Translations under genes and position numbers: made by a program
In this document: piece by piece, positions 1 through 11,504 of the stretch
How positions within the stretch are numbered: position 1 is the stretch's first letter
Layout: every line of letters begins with the position of its first letter
Notes under the pieces: model-generated
Seen by the model: the letters and a program-made list of their open reading frames with translations, nothing else
What the model was told of the DNA's origin: nothing
Databases searched by the model: none
Assembly: GCA_018257865.1 (NCBI GenBank)
Contig: JAEUBA010000018.1
Location: 248,001 to 312,000 of the forward strand
DNA: 64,000 nt
Source of the DNA: Stereocaulon alpinum
Lineage: Eukaryota > Ascomycota > Lecanoromycetes > Lecanorales > Stereocaulaceae
Direction of reading: 5' to 3'

Positions 1-618
1 CAAGGATGCTTTCACGGGAGGAAATTCATGGCTCTACACATGATTCAATCATGTCTTCAAACGGGCCTAGTAAATCGATTTGAATTCAGACACCTCATCA
101 CTTACAACTCATCCAGTCTGTCGCATGCGAATTATGTCCTCAATTGAAGGATCTGGTAAAGCACGCTCCAGCGCGTGATGAGGACCAGGTGGTTGTTGAC
201 ATTATGATACTAGAGAATCATCAACGTACAACCGCGCACAACGTCATGATTCCTTTTGGCGATCTGCTACTTTGGGCCTTTCGCATGAGCACTCAATGTT
301 TCTGCTAACACACGTCGTGAAACTCGATGTCTCGGAGGATTGCCCGTCAAGAAAGCGCGAATCGCCTTCTTATCTGGCGTGCCACCTGCGCATGTCGTCT
401 GCCACTCTGTACCCACGTTCATGGGAAGCGGTTCGCATGTCTGCTATTTGTGGCAAGATGGCCAAATGTGTGATTGCCATTACACCCCATTTTCTCGCGC
501 TCCCACGAGATCTGCGTTATACATATGTACCTACGCACCCTGTTTCCCAATCAAGCAAATCACCATCCGATCAAAGCGTCCGAAAAAATTGCATTCATCC
601 ACCATTCCCACCCTCTAA
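1..618. other. No gene recognised
   Basis: The left edge of the window holds only short overlapping open frames with no recognisable domain. The sequence is mixed in composition and becomes very C-rich towards 600. It may be the upstream region of the damaged gene that follows, or the end of a gene lying further left. Confidence 0.4.
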
Positions 619-1381
619 ATCCTTCTCTACCTCCTCACCCTCGCACCAACATACGCATTCACCCAACGGGATTCCCCACCAACCCTAAACACCCCCACCC
701 CATCCCCAACCGCAGCGAACAGCACAAAAAACAGGTACCGCTCCCCCCCCTCCTCTAAAACCCCACTAACACCATCCTCCCTCTCCTCAGCTCAACCGCC
801 CTCCCACCCACAATCCACTACCCAATCCCCGGCACAACCATCACCCTCGCCATCCAAATCGAACACTCCCGCCCCTTCCTCCCCCCACTCGACATGCAAA
901 CCGCCATCATCCAAGCCCTGGGTACGTCCCCCCCCCTGGAAAGTGAGAAAATGAGGAAATACTTAAACCCCAAAACATAAGACACAGCCTACACCTTCCC
1001 CAAAGACGACTTTCTAAGCAATAACCATCTCGAAGCTATATTTGGCCGTGTCAAGATTGTTGTTGAGGGGGTTAGGAGTGCGAGGGTGGGGAGTGGGTTG
1101 TTGACGTATCGGGGTGCGTTTGGGGGGATGAGGGGGTTGGGGTTTTGGTGGGTCTGGTTGCTTTTTTTTGCGGTTTTTTTTTTTTCGTGCTTGCTTTGTT
1201 TGTTTGCTTTTGGTGTGGATGGGTGGGTGGATGGATGGATGGCTGATGGGTGCGGTTTGATAGGATGGCGGATAATATGCTGTTTTTTCAGATGAGTGTT
1301 GGGGTTCATGATGATGGGGAGAGGGTGGGGAAGATTACTATGATGGAACATTTTCGGCCGGGGTGGGTGGAGAGTGCGTGA
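619..1381 (+). pseudogene. Damaged gene for a small secreted protein, unknown family
   Basis: Three exons splice in a consistent frame: 619-734, 791-921 and 982-1113, joined by introns with GTACCG and GTACGT donors and AG acceptors. The first codes for a hydrophobic leader (ILLYLLTLAPTYA) like a signal-peptide core; the following exons read as ordinary folded protein (for example DTAYTFPKDDFLSNNHLEA). Two defects stand out. The codon where a start is expected (619-621) is ATC, directly after an in-frame TAA at 616-618; one base change would make it ATG. The last coding stretch (1292-1381, reading MSVGVHDDGERVGK and ending TGA) is out of phase with the only good donor at 1114. The gene is therefore either broken or its true start and last intron are not recognised by me. 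I know no family for it. A small secreted protein is an inference from the leader only. Confidence 0.35.
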
Positions 1382-2028
1382 TTGAGGGGGAGCGAGTGGT
1401 GGGGGGGAAGGGAGGGAGAGTAGAGGGAAGGAGGCGGAGGAGGGAAGAGGGGAGTGTAGGATGGGGAGGTGGTGGTGGAGACTGGATGGACGGCTGTGGG
1501 AAGAAGGGGAGGGAAATGCTGGGTGTAGATAGACGGAGAAAATAGTATATAAGAGAGTGCCAGGTGTAGATATAGCAGTTCTTGGAATTCATCAAGAGTT
1601 CCTTGATTACCACGCTCTTGAATACTTGCTTCTGGCATGTTTTCTGCGTTGCTACCATGGCTGGAAAACTTGCTTCAGCCGTTATGGCGAGTCCTAGTTG
1701 CAGCCTGTGCGAGCTGTCGAGTTGTAGCAGCATCCCCACTTGATCCTTTACCGTATAATACTCCCCTTACTGCACACAGGCCCTTTAATCTAGAACTAGC
1801 GAACACCATGTAAGGTAGGTATTGTAGAAGACTCATTTCAGGCGTAACGTGGATAGCAAAGCGGCCAGCTTATTCAGCGGCTTATGTAGGCCTCCTGGCG
1901 CTTTCGGACTTGCCGGACGCAGGATTCTCGATGGATACTCGATGACTGTTACATAAATTCGTTGTGTCGGATTTCCTTTTGGATGCAAAAATGAAACCTC
2001 AACATTCATGTTAAAACAACAACAACCG
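1382..2028. other. Intergenic, purine-rich strand asymmetry
   Basis: From about 1380 to 1550 the plus strand is almost purely G and A; the open frames on both strands here are low-complexity shadows (Pro/Ser-rich on minus, Gly/Arg-rich on plus). From 1550 to 2028 lies the 3' side of the oxidase gene on the minus strand. No further gene is supported. Confidence 0.5.
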
Positions 2029-3441
2029 CTATCCGGCAGTATCAACATACGAACGTATATCATTCAAGTCTCGCCCAGGCTCGTACACTGTATTAGCTCC
2101 CCCTTCATTGTCTCGATCCCAAGCCCAGCGCCGAGCATGTTCTGGATCTAGCTCACCCTGTAGCATCTTCACAACATAGGATCCTATCACTGGCAGGAAT
2201 TTCCAAGAGTGAAATGAGCCGCCTGCTGCGATGTAGAGGTTCTGACATTTGGGATGGGGGCTGAGGATCCAGTCTTGGTTCGGCGTTACACTATCCCTAT
2301 GTGTAGTGTTGGTTGGGTGTGTTTACGAGGCGATGATGGTTTGCTTACCAGCACATTCTGTAAGATTCGACTTCGATGCCTTCGACTTGCTTGCCATATG
2401 CATTCGTCATGACTCTCTTTACATCATCTTTTAAAGTCTGCGGCACGTCCTGACTCCAGGTGTTTTGGCTTTGGGCAGCAGGCGGGATAGATATCATCTG
2501 ATCTGATTCTTCATGATATACGTTATTCGTGAAACTTAATTCGGAATTGAACTTCAACACTCCATCTTTAGTGGGGCCTACACTCTCGCCTATCAGGTAT
2601 ATCAGTTCTATAGCCCTGTCCATCAGGAGCTCGAGCACTAACCTCGCGTATGCTCCATGGCGTTGAACAGAACAGGAGCTGCTTGGAAAAGCTCTCTTCG
2701 AGATGCAGGAAGCCGCGCAGAACAGGATACAGCGCCCGCAGCGACTAAGCGTCTACCAGCCTGAATGTCCTTGTTATGTGGTGCACTGGAGGCGAGAAGC
2801 TGCGCAGTCCGCGCCCCTGTACATAGTATGATGTGGTCGGCCGTCATCTCCATACCGTCCTCGGTGATTATTCCACCGCAAGTACCATGTCTATCAATAA
2901 CGAGCTTCTGTACTGCTGATTCGCGATACGATACACCGTGGTCAAGAGCAGCTCGGATAACACTCTTGAGAGCGTGGTCAGCCTCTGCCCAGCCACTTTC
3001 AGGGCTCCAATATGACTCCTTGACGCTAGTCCAATTGCCATCGCTGAATATCCCATTGAAAGACGATTTTGCCTCTTCGACCGAAATGATATTCGACTGT
3101 GATGCCCCACACAAGGTCTTGAAATTCTCGACTACTCTTCGGGCAATGCCCATGTCTTCAGCGTAGACCATGCCAGTCTCGTGATAGAAGGGCTTATAGA
3201 TCGGACCATTCTTCCATTCGTGTATTGCCTCGAGGGCGATTCTCATCCAAAAGACATCCTCATAGTCCGCGCGAATGATCTTGTTGATATCGTGGGATGC
3301 AGCGGAAGGGTTGGGTGATGGGCCTCGATCTACAAGCGAGATTATGGCTGTGGAATCGGACCGTTTGAGATGGAGTGCTGTCGATGCTCCAAAGACGCCG
3401 GCGCCAATGATCAGATAAGAGGTTGGTGTTAACGAGCTCAT
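2029..3441 (-). CDS. FAD-dependent oxidase, sarcosine/amino-acid oxidase (DAO) family
   Basis: Three exons (2643-3441, 2349-2577, 2029-2296) give about 431 residues. Residues 9-20 contain the Rossmann dinucleotide motif YLIIGAGVFGAS, and the stretch SASHDINKIIRADYED is typical of fungal sarcosine/saccharopine-type oxidases. The C-terminal exon carries DSVTPNQDWILSPHP and AAGGSFHSWKFLPVIGSYVV, the second conserved FAD/active-site block of this superfamily. The family oxidises secondary or N-substituted amines (sarcosine, fructosyl amino acids, pipecolate, saccharopine) with release of hydrogen peroxide; the exact substrate cannot be read from sequence. No peroxisomal SKL-type tail is visible (it ends VDTAG). 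The start was chosen at the only ATG preceding the Rossmann motif. It lies tail-to-head with the ornithine carbamoyltransferase gene, 254 bp apart, with no sign of functional linkage. Confidence 0.85.
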
Positions 3442-3695
3442 TGTAGCAAGTCATCGCGTGGTTAGTGTGAGCTGCAGAGCGAGAAGACTGTTCCAACGTA
3501 TGAGGTTCGTGAGGGAAGGCATCAGGCTAGGTCCCTCCAATAGCTAGGAGGTGCGGGGAGCTGACTCCGCGGACCCCAACTATGCGCGTTTGCACCCACG
3601 GGTATACCAATGTGCCGATAAATTATCAGATAACGTGAAAGGTACAGAGAACGACCCATAAGAGTACCATATGAACATGCTTAAGCGTTAGATGC

Positions 3696-4857
3696 TTATA
3701 TTATCTTTCCCCCATTGACCACGAATCCTTCCAGAACAGCAATAGCACTCCAAAGTCGATTTTCTGCCTCCGTGAAAACAAGAGACCTGCTAGGATTGTA
3801 AAAGACATCATCAGACACCTCCTCTGGATGTCGGGGCAAACAATGCATGAACTTCCACCCAGGCTTAGCACCTCCTCTTTCTGCCAGCGCGGAGGTAATC
3901 TGGAAACCCGAGAAAGCCTTGAGTCTCTTCTCTTTCTCGCTTTCCTGGCCCATAGACACCCAAGTATCTGTTACTAGTATATCGGCGTCTTTTATTGCCT
4001 CTTCTGGCACATTTGACTCCATAAGCTTCCCTTGCATACGCGCATCTGTTCCTGACTCTTTGATTATATCTCGGATTCCGGCTGGTATCTCATAGCCTCT
4101 TGGTGTTGCGACTGCTAGATCTACGCCTAATTTTCCTGCGGCAATAGCTAGATCGTACCTATATGCCGTTAGCTTTCGCTGGTGTCAAGATTAGAGGGGA
4201 GTAAGTCGGGACTTACAGAACGTTGTTCGCATCGCCCACCCAGGCTATCTTGAGGCCTTCGAGCCCCAGTCCTGGCGTGGGCGATCGCTCTCTCGTCCGG
4301 CTTGATTGGAACGCCTCATGTATAGTCAAAAAATCCGCAATAATTTGCATTGGGTGGAAGGCATCAGACAAAGCGTTGATCACTGGCACAGTGCTATTCT
4401 TGGCTATCTCAACAATATCAGAATGGGGGCCCACCCTCGCAAACCACGCTGAGACCATTGAGCTCACAACGACGGCGGTGTCGTATAACGATTCGTTCAC
4501 ACCCAATTGTATATCGGCTTTTGAGAGGAACATGGGATGACCTCCTAACGTAGCCACGGCGCCTTCACAGCTTACTCGAGTTCTTGTAGAGAGCTTGTTG
4601 AAGGTCATTGCTACTGTCTTGCCTGCGAGCGCACCCAGTAACGATTTGGGTACAGAGCCGGATTTGATGGCTTGCTTGTGCTGGTGGGCATTGCGGACGA
4701 GCGTCGTTAGCTCAGCAGAGCTTAGATTCTCTATAGATAGAAGATGTCGAGGGGCGAACGGTGATGTAGCTGGGGACGTCGCCGAAGCACTGTAGAGTCT
4801 TTGTTGCGGCTTCTGAAGCTCTCGAAGACACCGGAACATAGGCCGTGTTGGCGGCAT
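3696..4857 (-). CDS. argB: Ornithine carbamoyltransferase, mitochondrial
   Basis: Two exons (4217-4857 and 3696-4158; 58-bp intron with GTAAGT donor) give 367 residues, close to the usual fungal length. It transfers the carbamoyl group of carbamoyl phosphate to ornithine, giving citrulline for arginine synthesis. The carbamoyl-phosphate loop reads KLSTRTR, followed later by the FHPMQ block and the catalytic Cys region HCLPRH near the C-terminus. The first 35 residues are rich in Arg, Ser and Ala with no acids early on (MPPTRPMFRCLRELQK), as expected for a mitochondrial presequence. The HCLPRH ending differs slightly from the usual HCLPR-K/Y form, which I regard as ordinary variation. The gene symbol follows Aspergillus use. 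Confidence 0.95.
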
Positions 4858-6145
4858 TTTGAAGGCTGTGGAGGGGATCTGTGGAGCACGCGAATCAATA
4901 TCTCACACAGCTAACGGGCACTTGGCTTAACAATACTTCTGCTGACAGGAATGAGTGTTCCCACTCTCTAAGCCTGAGCAATTGAGAGCTTTAGAGAATT
5001 CAATGAGGAGACGAGGAAATCGTCTATGCCAAGAGATAACGCCTTGGCACTTCCAGCCACTAAGGTCCCTAGGTAGTGTAGGCTAAGACGTTGAATCAAG
5101 TTGACTCTACTCCGTACCCTCATCAGGCTCAGGCAGGCCTTAAACACTTCTCCTTGATAGTACAACACTTCGCGTTCATAGCATTTAGAGGTTGTTGGCT
5201 TTACGGCCTCATTTGCAAGTCATGGGTCGACAATCTGCTTTAACCACAAACATTACACCAGCGATCGTATTTTGTATTGTGAAGCCGAAGTATAAGTGAA
5301 ATAGAACATGTGCTCGTATTCTGCTATGACACAATTGTAGCTTAGACGAGGAACCGGCCTTATCAGTCGCCGATCCAGTTGAACCTTGGTAACTATATTG
5401 CTCCGGTGATATAATCGTGATATGAAAGCCTACACAGCTGGCATTGAGCCCCAACATATGTCGCTTGCAAATAGCAACGCAATCAACTTGCCGTGACAGG
5501 CCCTTCGAAGCAGACGTGGGTCCAATTTGCCCTCCCTATAGTCCCGAAGGGTTCATAGCACGGGTAGTGGCCGTCACAAAAGCTGCCGTCGAGTACTTCG
5601 AGCCAGATTTGACAACATAGCTCAGTAGCGACTTGACCGAGCCTACCGAGTACAGTATTCCAAGCCGATGACGAGAGCTTATTAGATGCTCGAAGTACTG
5701 ACCTGTTGGCGTTGTTCGAGGAGTCCTATCATGAATAGAGATTTACTTCGCTTTATTCATCATTAGAGACGCTTGAATGAGAGCAAACAAGAAGCCTGTA
5801 TACGAGGAAAGCTTCAAGTCAATGCTAATGCCAATATTTTCATGAGGAGAGACGTACGTGAAAGACATTACGGTGCTTTCTCAAGGCTTCAAACAATACT
5901 TCAAACAACACTTGAAGAAGGATTATGCCGTTTCCATGCCAAGACTTCAGGAACGCTTTCGTCATCAGGCAGCTGCGCCATACTTACCTTACTTCCAAGC
6001 GCCGACTGCAACAACATCAACAACAACTGTACTCTTTGAGCTCCACACCCTCTTCCAGCTTCTTATTGTTATCGGCGTACATAGCGCTTGTTGTTCAGCT
6101 GTGATGTTTAGATCTTAGACCAATGACCCACACAAGGTTGCAAGC
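4858..6145. other. Long divergent intergenic region, no gene seen
   Basis: Nearly 1.3 kb lies between the starts of ornithine carbamoyltransferase (minus) and the Tag1-like gene (plus). The open frames here are short, overlap on both strands and show no domain or splice continuity. It probably holds both promoters; I recognise no specific operator. Confidence 0.5.
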
Positions 6146-8979
6146 ATGCCTGACGAATCCACATCACCCCTCCTAGGCGAGGAACGCGCCCAACAGTCAA
6201 GGTCCGAGCGACCACCATCTCAAAAGTCGAAAGCTTCAACGAGATCAAAACATTCAGTAAAGTCGAAACATTCCGACGAGGAGACTCCTCTACTCTCACA
6301 AGATGCCAATCATCCAGACTACGGAGATGAACACACCAATGGCCAAGCTTCGTCACCCGCCGCATCCTCATTAAGATCATTACAATACGGAAGTTCGAGC
6401 AAGAAGAAGTCGACGAGATGGCCAACGGTCGTTGTCTTGATAGTCTTGGGCCTTGTCGTTATCGTCCTACTATGCCTCGGACTCGCGGCACCAGCAGTGG
6501 TCGAAGAGTATGCGAAGGAGGCAATAGTCTTTGAGCCTACGAGTCTATCAATCGACTCTTTCACGGCTACGGGAGTTAGAGCAAGGATACGAGGCGATTT
6601 CAAGCTTGATGGATCGAGAGTGCATAGGAAGCCCGTCAGGGACCTGGGCCGTGCGGGCACATGGATTGCAAGAAAGGTGGAAAGCAAGCAATCGAAAGTA
6701 ATGGTGTATCTACCGGAGTATGATGATATCTTGCTGGGGACTGCTGATGTCCCACCTATTGTTGTGGACTTACGGGACGGCCACACTACGCATATCGATT
6801 TCCTGAGCGATCTTTCCACCGGAGATCTGGACGGTATACGACAGATGGCAAACGATTGGCTTGAGGGTCGGGTTGGGCGTTTGACAGTAAGGGGGGTTGC
6901 AGATGTTCCACTTAAATCGGGGATCTTTGGTCTCGGAACTCAGAGTATAGCGGAGACCATCACATTCAGTGGTGAGTATTTCTACCGCTTTAGTGCTCTC
7001 CTAAATGGTAGAGGAATCCAATAATGACTCTAGTGGGTCGTGATAGGAAATGAAATACCTGTCCTGCCTAAATACAACATCACGAAGTTGAACTTCCACG
7101 AAGTCAAGTTACCCAACAATGAACGAGGCATGGCCGCAGATGTCTCGTTAGATCTGATGAACGATTACCCGGTCAAATTTACCGTACCCCCGCTCGGCTT
7201 TGATATATTGGTGCAGGACTGCTTTCCCGAACAGCCGTATATTCGTCTTGCAGATGCAACAACCGAGGAGATTGAGGTAGAGCCTAAGAGGGATGTCCAG
7301 GTTCATGTTGGGGGTTTCATTCGAGACATACCCAAGCCTCTCCTCGCAATATGCCCACAGACGAAGAAGTCGCCCCTCGACGCATTGCTAGGAGACTACA
7401 TTAGCGGTGATGAGACGACTGTCTTCGTTCGCGGCTCGAATGCTCCGTCGAGCGAAACACCTGACTGGGTGACGGAATTGATCAAGAGCGTTACTCTACC
7501 GGTCCCGTTTCCTGGCAAGACGGTTGGGAGTCTCATTCGCAATTTCTCGCTTGCGGACGTACATTTCAGCTTACCAGATCCTTTTGCTGCTCCGGGTACA
7601 CCTAAAGCCAATCCCAGAATCTCCGCGATTGTCAAAACGCTCATTGGCCTGCCAGAGGAAATGAACTTTCCAATTGAAGTTGGCCAGGTCCGAGCGGATG
7701 CAGATGTGTTTTACCACAAGAAGAAGCTCGGATATCTCGATCTCAGTAAATGGCAGAAAGCGAACTCCACTCGAATCGAGGCTCACGATGATGTAGAAGC
7801 TGGTTTGGCAGTAGACTCTGTGGTGAAGGACGCTCCTCTAAAAATTACGGATGATGATGTGTTTTCGGATCTGGTCCAAGACATGGTTTTTGGAGGCAAG
7901 AAAGTGGTGCTTGGAGTTAAGGCTAACGTCGATGTCGAGACTGAAACGGCGCTTGGCAAGTTCGTGGTTCGTGATATACCTGCAGAGGGCAAAGTGTTTG
8001 TCAAGCGTTAGTTTCCTTTTCTCTATGATGAATGTACGTTAGCAATATATATGGCATCTCACATGCTGATGGTCTGGACCTATAGCAATATCTGGTGGCA
8101 ATCTGAAGGGTTTCGAGCCTCAAATTGGCTCGTTACGAATATTGGATACAACAAAGTCAACGCTTTCCTTTCAGGTCAAGGTCAATATCACAAATCCTAC
8201 CGAGTACTCTGCCGTGGTGCCCTATGTGAATATCAAGCTCTTGAGCAACGGCACCGAGATAGGCCATGCTACCGCAAGAAACATCTGGGTCGTGCCTGGC
8301 AGAAACGACAACCTAACCGTCGAAGCTCTCTGGGATCCTCAAAACAAAATAGGTGCTGCACAAGGCCGCGAGCTCCTCTCCCAATACATATCCGGTCAGC
8401 CAACCCTCCCCTTCCCTGAACCTCATAATCTAACAAACCGCAGGCTACAACACAACCATAACCCTCCGCACCCACGCCGGCAGCATCCCGCACCAACCCT
8501 CCCTCGGCCGCGCCCTCTCCCGCTTCAACGTCTCAATCCCAACCCCCAAACTAACGCCCCCAAAAAACCCCAACCGCGACCCAGCCGAAGACCCAGACCG
8601 CGACCCCAACGCGCCAAGATTCATAGACGACGCTACATTCCACCTGTTCACCTCAACAGCTACATTCACGCTCCTCTCGCCCCTTGCACACTCCACTATC
8701 ACGATCTCATTCTTGAACGCTACTGCATATTATAATCATACGGAACCCGTGGGGTTTATTTTGTATGAGTTACCCTTTGGGATTCCGCCGGGTGTTAGTG
8801 AGAGTCCGAGATTGCCGGTTGAGTGGGATATTACTGGGGTGGGGTATGAGGCTGTTAAGGAGGCTGTTGGGGGGAGGTTGAAGTTGGATGCGAGGGCTGA
8901 GGTGGAGGTTGGGGTGGGGAGGTGGAGGGAACGGGTTTGGTTTTTTGGGAGGGGGGTTGGGGCTGGGGTTAGGATTTGA
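6146..8979 (+). CDS. Tag1-like vacuolar type II membrane protein
   Basis: Four exons (6146-6971, 7047-8006, 8086-8394, 8444-8979) give 876 residues, with all phases consistent. The N-terminal ~95 residues are Ser-rich, charged and cytosolic in character, with acidic dileucine-like motifs (SPLLGEE, ETPLLSQ) typical of vacuolar sorting. A single membrane segment follows (TVVVLIVLGLVVIVLLCLGL), then a long lumenal part of LEA2-like beta-sandwich repeats, with blocks such as GLGTQSIAETITFSG and FKVKVNIT-like stretches, ending in EPVGFILYELPFGIPPG. The architecture matches the fungal family that includes yeast Tag1 (YLR173W region family), reported to act in terminating autophagy at the vacuole; many homologues are misnamed pre-rRNA processing protein. 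Family assignment is by pattern recall and the role here is inferred. It converges with ILV6. Confidence 0.72.
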
Positions 8980-9322
8980 GTGTAGGGTTTGTGGAGGGGA
9001 AGGGGAGGGCTGTGATGGGGTTGTATGTAGATGATATGAACGGAACGCGGTACGGAATGGGGGTTTGCCTTGGTAAAGTTTTCAACAGGAAGGCATTTCG
9101 GGCGCGGCATATCGTATGCGATATGTTTATCGTTTACCTAGCTTGGGTACTGATTGGGTGTCCCTTCGGACGGTAAGGTGTTCTCAAGCCACGTTACTAG
9201 ATATGTGAAGATAGCGATATATACAGAATTTGCTATCCAAGTAAGCCGCCCCAACAAGGTTGCATATAAGAACGCCGGCGCTAGATCGAAGCACATTGGA
9301 GTCATGTAATACTATCAGAAGT
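8980..9322. other. Convergent intergenic region
   Basis: This stretch separates the stop codons of the Tag1-like gene (plus) and ILV6 (minus). It should contain both polyadenylation regions. The last Tag1-like exon and the first ~100 bp here are strongly G-rich on the plus strand. No gene is seen. Confidence 0.55.
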
Positions 9323-10368
9323 CTATCCGGGAGGCAGAGAACTTGCATCGACCAAGTCACCTGCGTCCTTCTCAACCTCTTCCGTTGGGCCGTGGAGAGG
9401 TGACCGTGGTAGAGCCATTAGGCCTGTTCGTGCGGACTCGAGGATACCAAAGGGTGAGATGAGCTTCATAAAGGCATCTATGCGGGTGGGTTTTGCGGAG
9501 CTGGCAAAGAACCATTAGCACATCGTCCGCTAAAATGGAGAGAATCTGGGTCCTTGACTAACATTTCCACAATGCAATTGTTCGTACTAATATCCAGCAC
9601 CTTGCCACCAAATTGATGCGTCAAATGCGTAATAGCCTCCAAATGCTCATGCTTATGCCTCAACGCCTGACTTGCCGCAAGGCGACTAGGATGATAATCG
9701 CTGCCCTCTCTCTGGTCTTGCCCAAATTGTTCCTGTTCTAAGGCTGCTGTCGCCGTCTCCTCGGCCCTCGATACGTCTGCTGCGCTCATCTCTCTGTGAT
9801 GCGCCATTAGGTCTTCAAAATGTTCAGGGCCGAGCATGGATATTTTGGCGAGGAGGAGTTCTCGCTGTACGAGGGGGGCAGCTGTGTAGTCTAGCACTGC
9901 CCATACAGGTACTAAATCTTCCAATTGGCGACGTGCTTGCTCGACAACCCCATCTTGACCTGATAGCACGATTGTCATGCGAGATAGGTCTTCGACTTCT
10001 GTGTTGCACACCACCAAGCTGTCAATATTAAACCCTCTAGCTGCCAGAATACCCGAAACACGAGATAGGACACCAGGCTCATTCTGTACGAGGCAATTAA
10101 GTATATGCCGTTTTGGCGGTAGCTGTGAAGGTAAGGGCGTTTCGTAGAGGATCGAGGAGACAGCAGCCGGGGCAGACCATGAGGGGAGAGGCTCGTTAGT
10201 TGGAAGGGGATTGATCCGGCGGTGCAGAGCTTTGTAGGCGAGTGCAGAGGTTGAGGAGGTCGTATGCTGCGCTCTTCGGGGGAAGATGTGCTTTGAAGGT
10301 TGACTGATTGGCTTTGCGGGTGTGAAGCGTGAGGGGAGGGAGGTGAGAGTGCGGCGGGTGGCCATCAT
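9323..10368 (-). CDS. ILV6: Acetolactate synthase regulatory (small) subunit, mitochondrial
   Basis: Two exons (9563-10368 and 9323-9500, 62-bp intron with GTTAGT donor) give 327 residues. An Arg/Ser-rich mitochondrial presequence (about residues 1-45) precedes the ACT domain: HILNCLVQNEPGVLSRVSGI, then GFNIDSLVVCNTE and DLSRMTIVLSG. The spliced C-terminal part reads IVEISAKPTRIDAFMKL and PFGILESARTGLMALPRSP, which is diagnostic for fungal ILV6. The subunit activates the catalytic acetohydroxyacid synthase and gives valine feedback inhibition in branched-chain amino-acid synthesis. As in other fungi, a low-complexity insert rich in Glu/Gln (about residues 195-225) separates the two conserved halves. 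Two ATGs lie in tandem at the start (MMATRR); either could be used. The gene is divergent from COX8. Confidence 0.94.
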
Positions 10369-10662
10369 GGCCCTTGCTTAGTGCGATTGGGCAGTACGGG
10401 TTGGACTCAAGTCGAGGGGCAGCCCCAATGGCTTCGAAGTCGTCTTGTCTGCTCTTCTTACGGTAGGGGAACAAGCTACTTGAGGCTCTTTGAGTCAGAA
10501 ATCGTGAACCGAAACCGGGGTGCATCACGCTAAGCCCTACGAAACGAGTAGGTCGATCTCATCGCCGTCGAGCTCCTACCTCTAACCTTTGCGAACATAC
10601 CGATCAATCATCTCAAGGTACGAAGTAGTTGACCTACATACGAGGGCTCGCTGACATTCTAG
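10369..10662. promoter_or_regulatory. Shared divergent promoter of ILV6 and COX8
   Basis: Only 294 bp separate the start codons of ILV6 (minus) and the COX8-like gene (plus), so both promoters must lie here. Both products are mitochondrial. I see no clear TATA box. The region is inferred from gene layout, not from a known motif. Confidence 0.55.
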
Positions 10663-11001
10663 ATGCTTTCACGAACGGCAATCCGAGCCACAAAGGCACC
10701 CTCGATGATCGCCAGCCGTGGCTTTCGAACCTCCGCCGCACGTCTCTCAAGTCCATACCATTACCCCGAAGGTCCTCGAACCAACATACCTTTCAACCCT
10801 CTAACCAAATACTTCGCTCTTAGGTATTGGGGAACGATGGGTGAGTCATGCAGACAAGTCGGTGGGGAAGCCTTTCCTGACACTAGATAGCCTTTTTCTT
10901 TGGATTGCCGTTCGGTATTGCAGGTATGAACGGGCATTCCTGTTAATACTATCCGGATACTAATAGGCTTTGCAGTCTGGCAGACGAAGAAGAACAAATA
11001 G
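10663..11001 (+). CDS. COX8: Cytochrome c oxidase subunit 8 (VIIc-type)
   Basis: Three exons (10663-10840, 10891-10923, 10967-11001) code for 81 residues; the middle exon is only 33 bp. The N-terminus MLSRTAIRATKAP is a mitochondrial presequence. The mature part contains the family signature YHYPEGPRTNIPFNPLTKY, then RYWGTM and a single membrane segment AFFFGLPFGIAGFAVWQTKKNK, ending in Lys-rich residues as in other fungal subunit 8/VIIc proteins. It is a small nuclear-encoded structural subunit of respiratory complex IV in the inner membrane. All three phases fit without any indel, and each intron (50 and 43 bp) has a GT-AG pair with a branch-like CTAAT or CTAGA element. It shares its promoter region with ILV6. 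Confidence 0.93.
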
Positions 11002-11504
11002 GCTTATCATTAGGAGGAAGATGGGAGGGGCCGGACGCCTATGTGGATGCAGCGTGAGAGGGTGGATTGGAACTCTTTTTGTGTCTGTGTGCCTGGCGTA
11101 AACATACAGATTTTCCCAAAGGAATGAAAACGTTCATACACATATCGAAGCAATTTGGTAACGTCAATCGACCACCGTCAATTGTAACATTTGGGGAACA
11201 GTCTTGGCATTGGATTACCCTTCCTTGCGACATCAATTGTTTGCGATGTCGTTGCATTTCAAGTATGCTTTCTTCGAACGTGAGCTTGCTCACACTTAAG
11301 CTCCGACTAACAGACACTACCGATTACGATGCGAAACATATAGCTCCTAATCAACGACAAACATACCCTCGTTAACCACAATGGTAGGTGATAATCCGAC
11401 CTATCGGGATTGCTCAATTTGCTCAAAGACGTAGCACCGTGTTGTCGGGTCACTGATCTTGACACTGAGAATTCCATCTTGGATATCGTTCATTGCGAGG
11501 TATC
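11002..11504. other. Intergenic, no gene seen
   Basis: Open frames on both strands overlap and show no domain. The right end (from about 11460) may include more heavily decayed sequence of the aldo-keto reductase remnant that follows, but I cannot align it by eye. Confidence 0.45.

Noticed and set aside
272..758. Three overlapping frames on the plus strand at the left edge
   Set aside because: No domain, no splice continuity and C-rich composition; they only overlap the damaged gene in other frames.
1306..1739. Pro/Ser-rich minus-strand frames of 110-133 codons
   Set aside because: They arise from a purine-only tract read on the opposite strand and are low complexity throughout.
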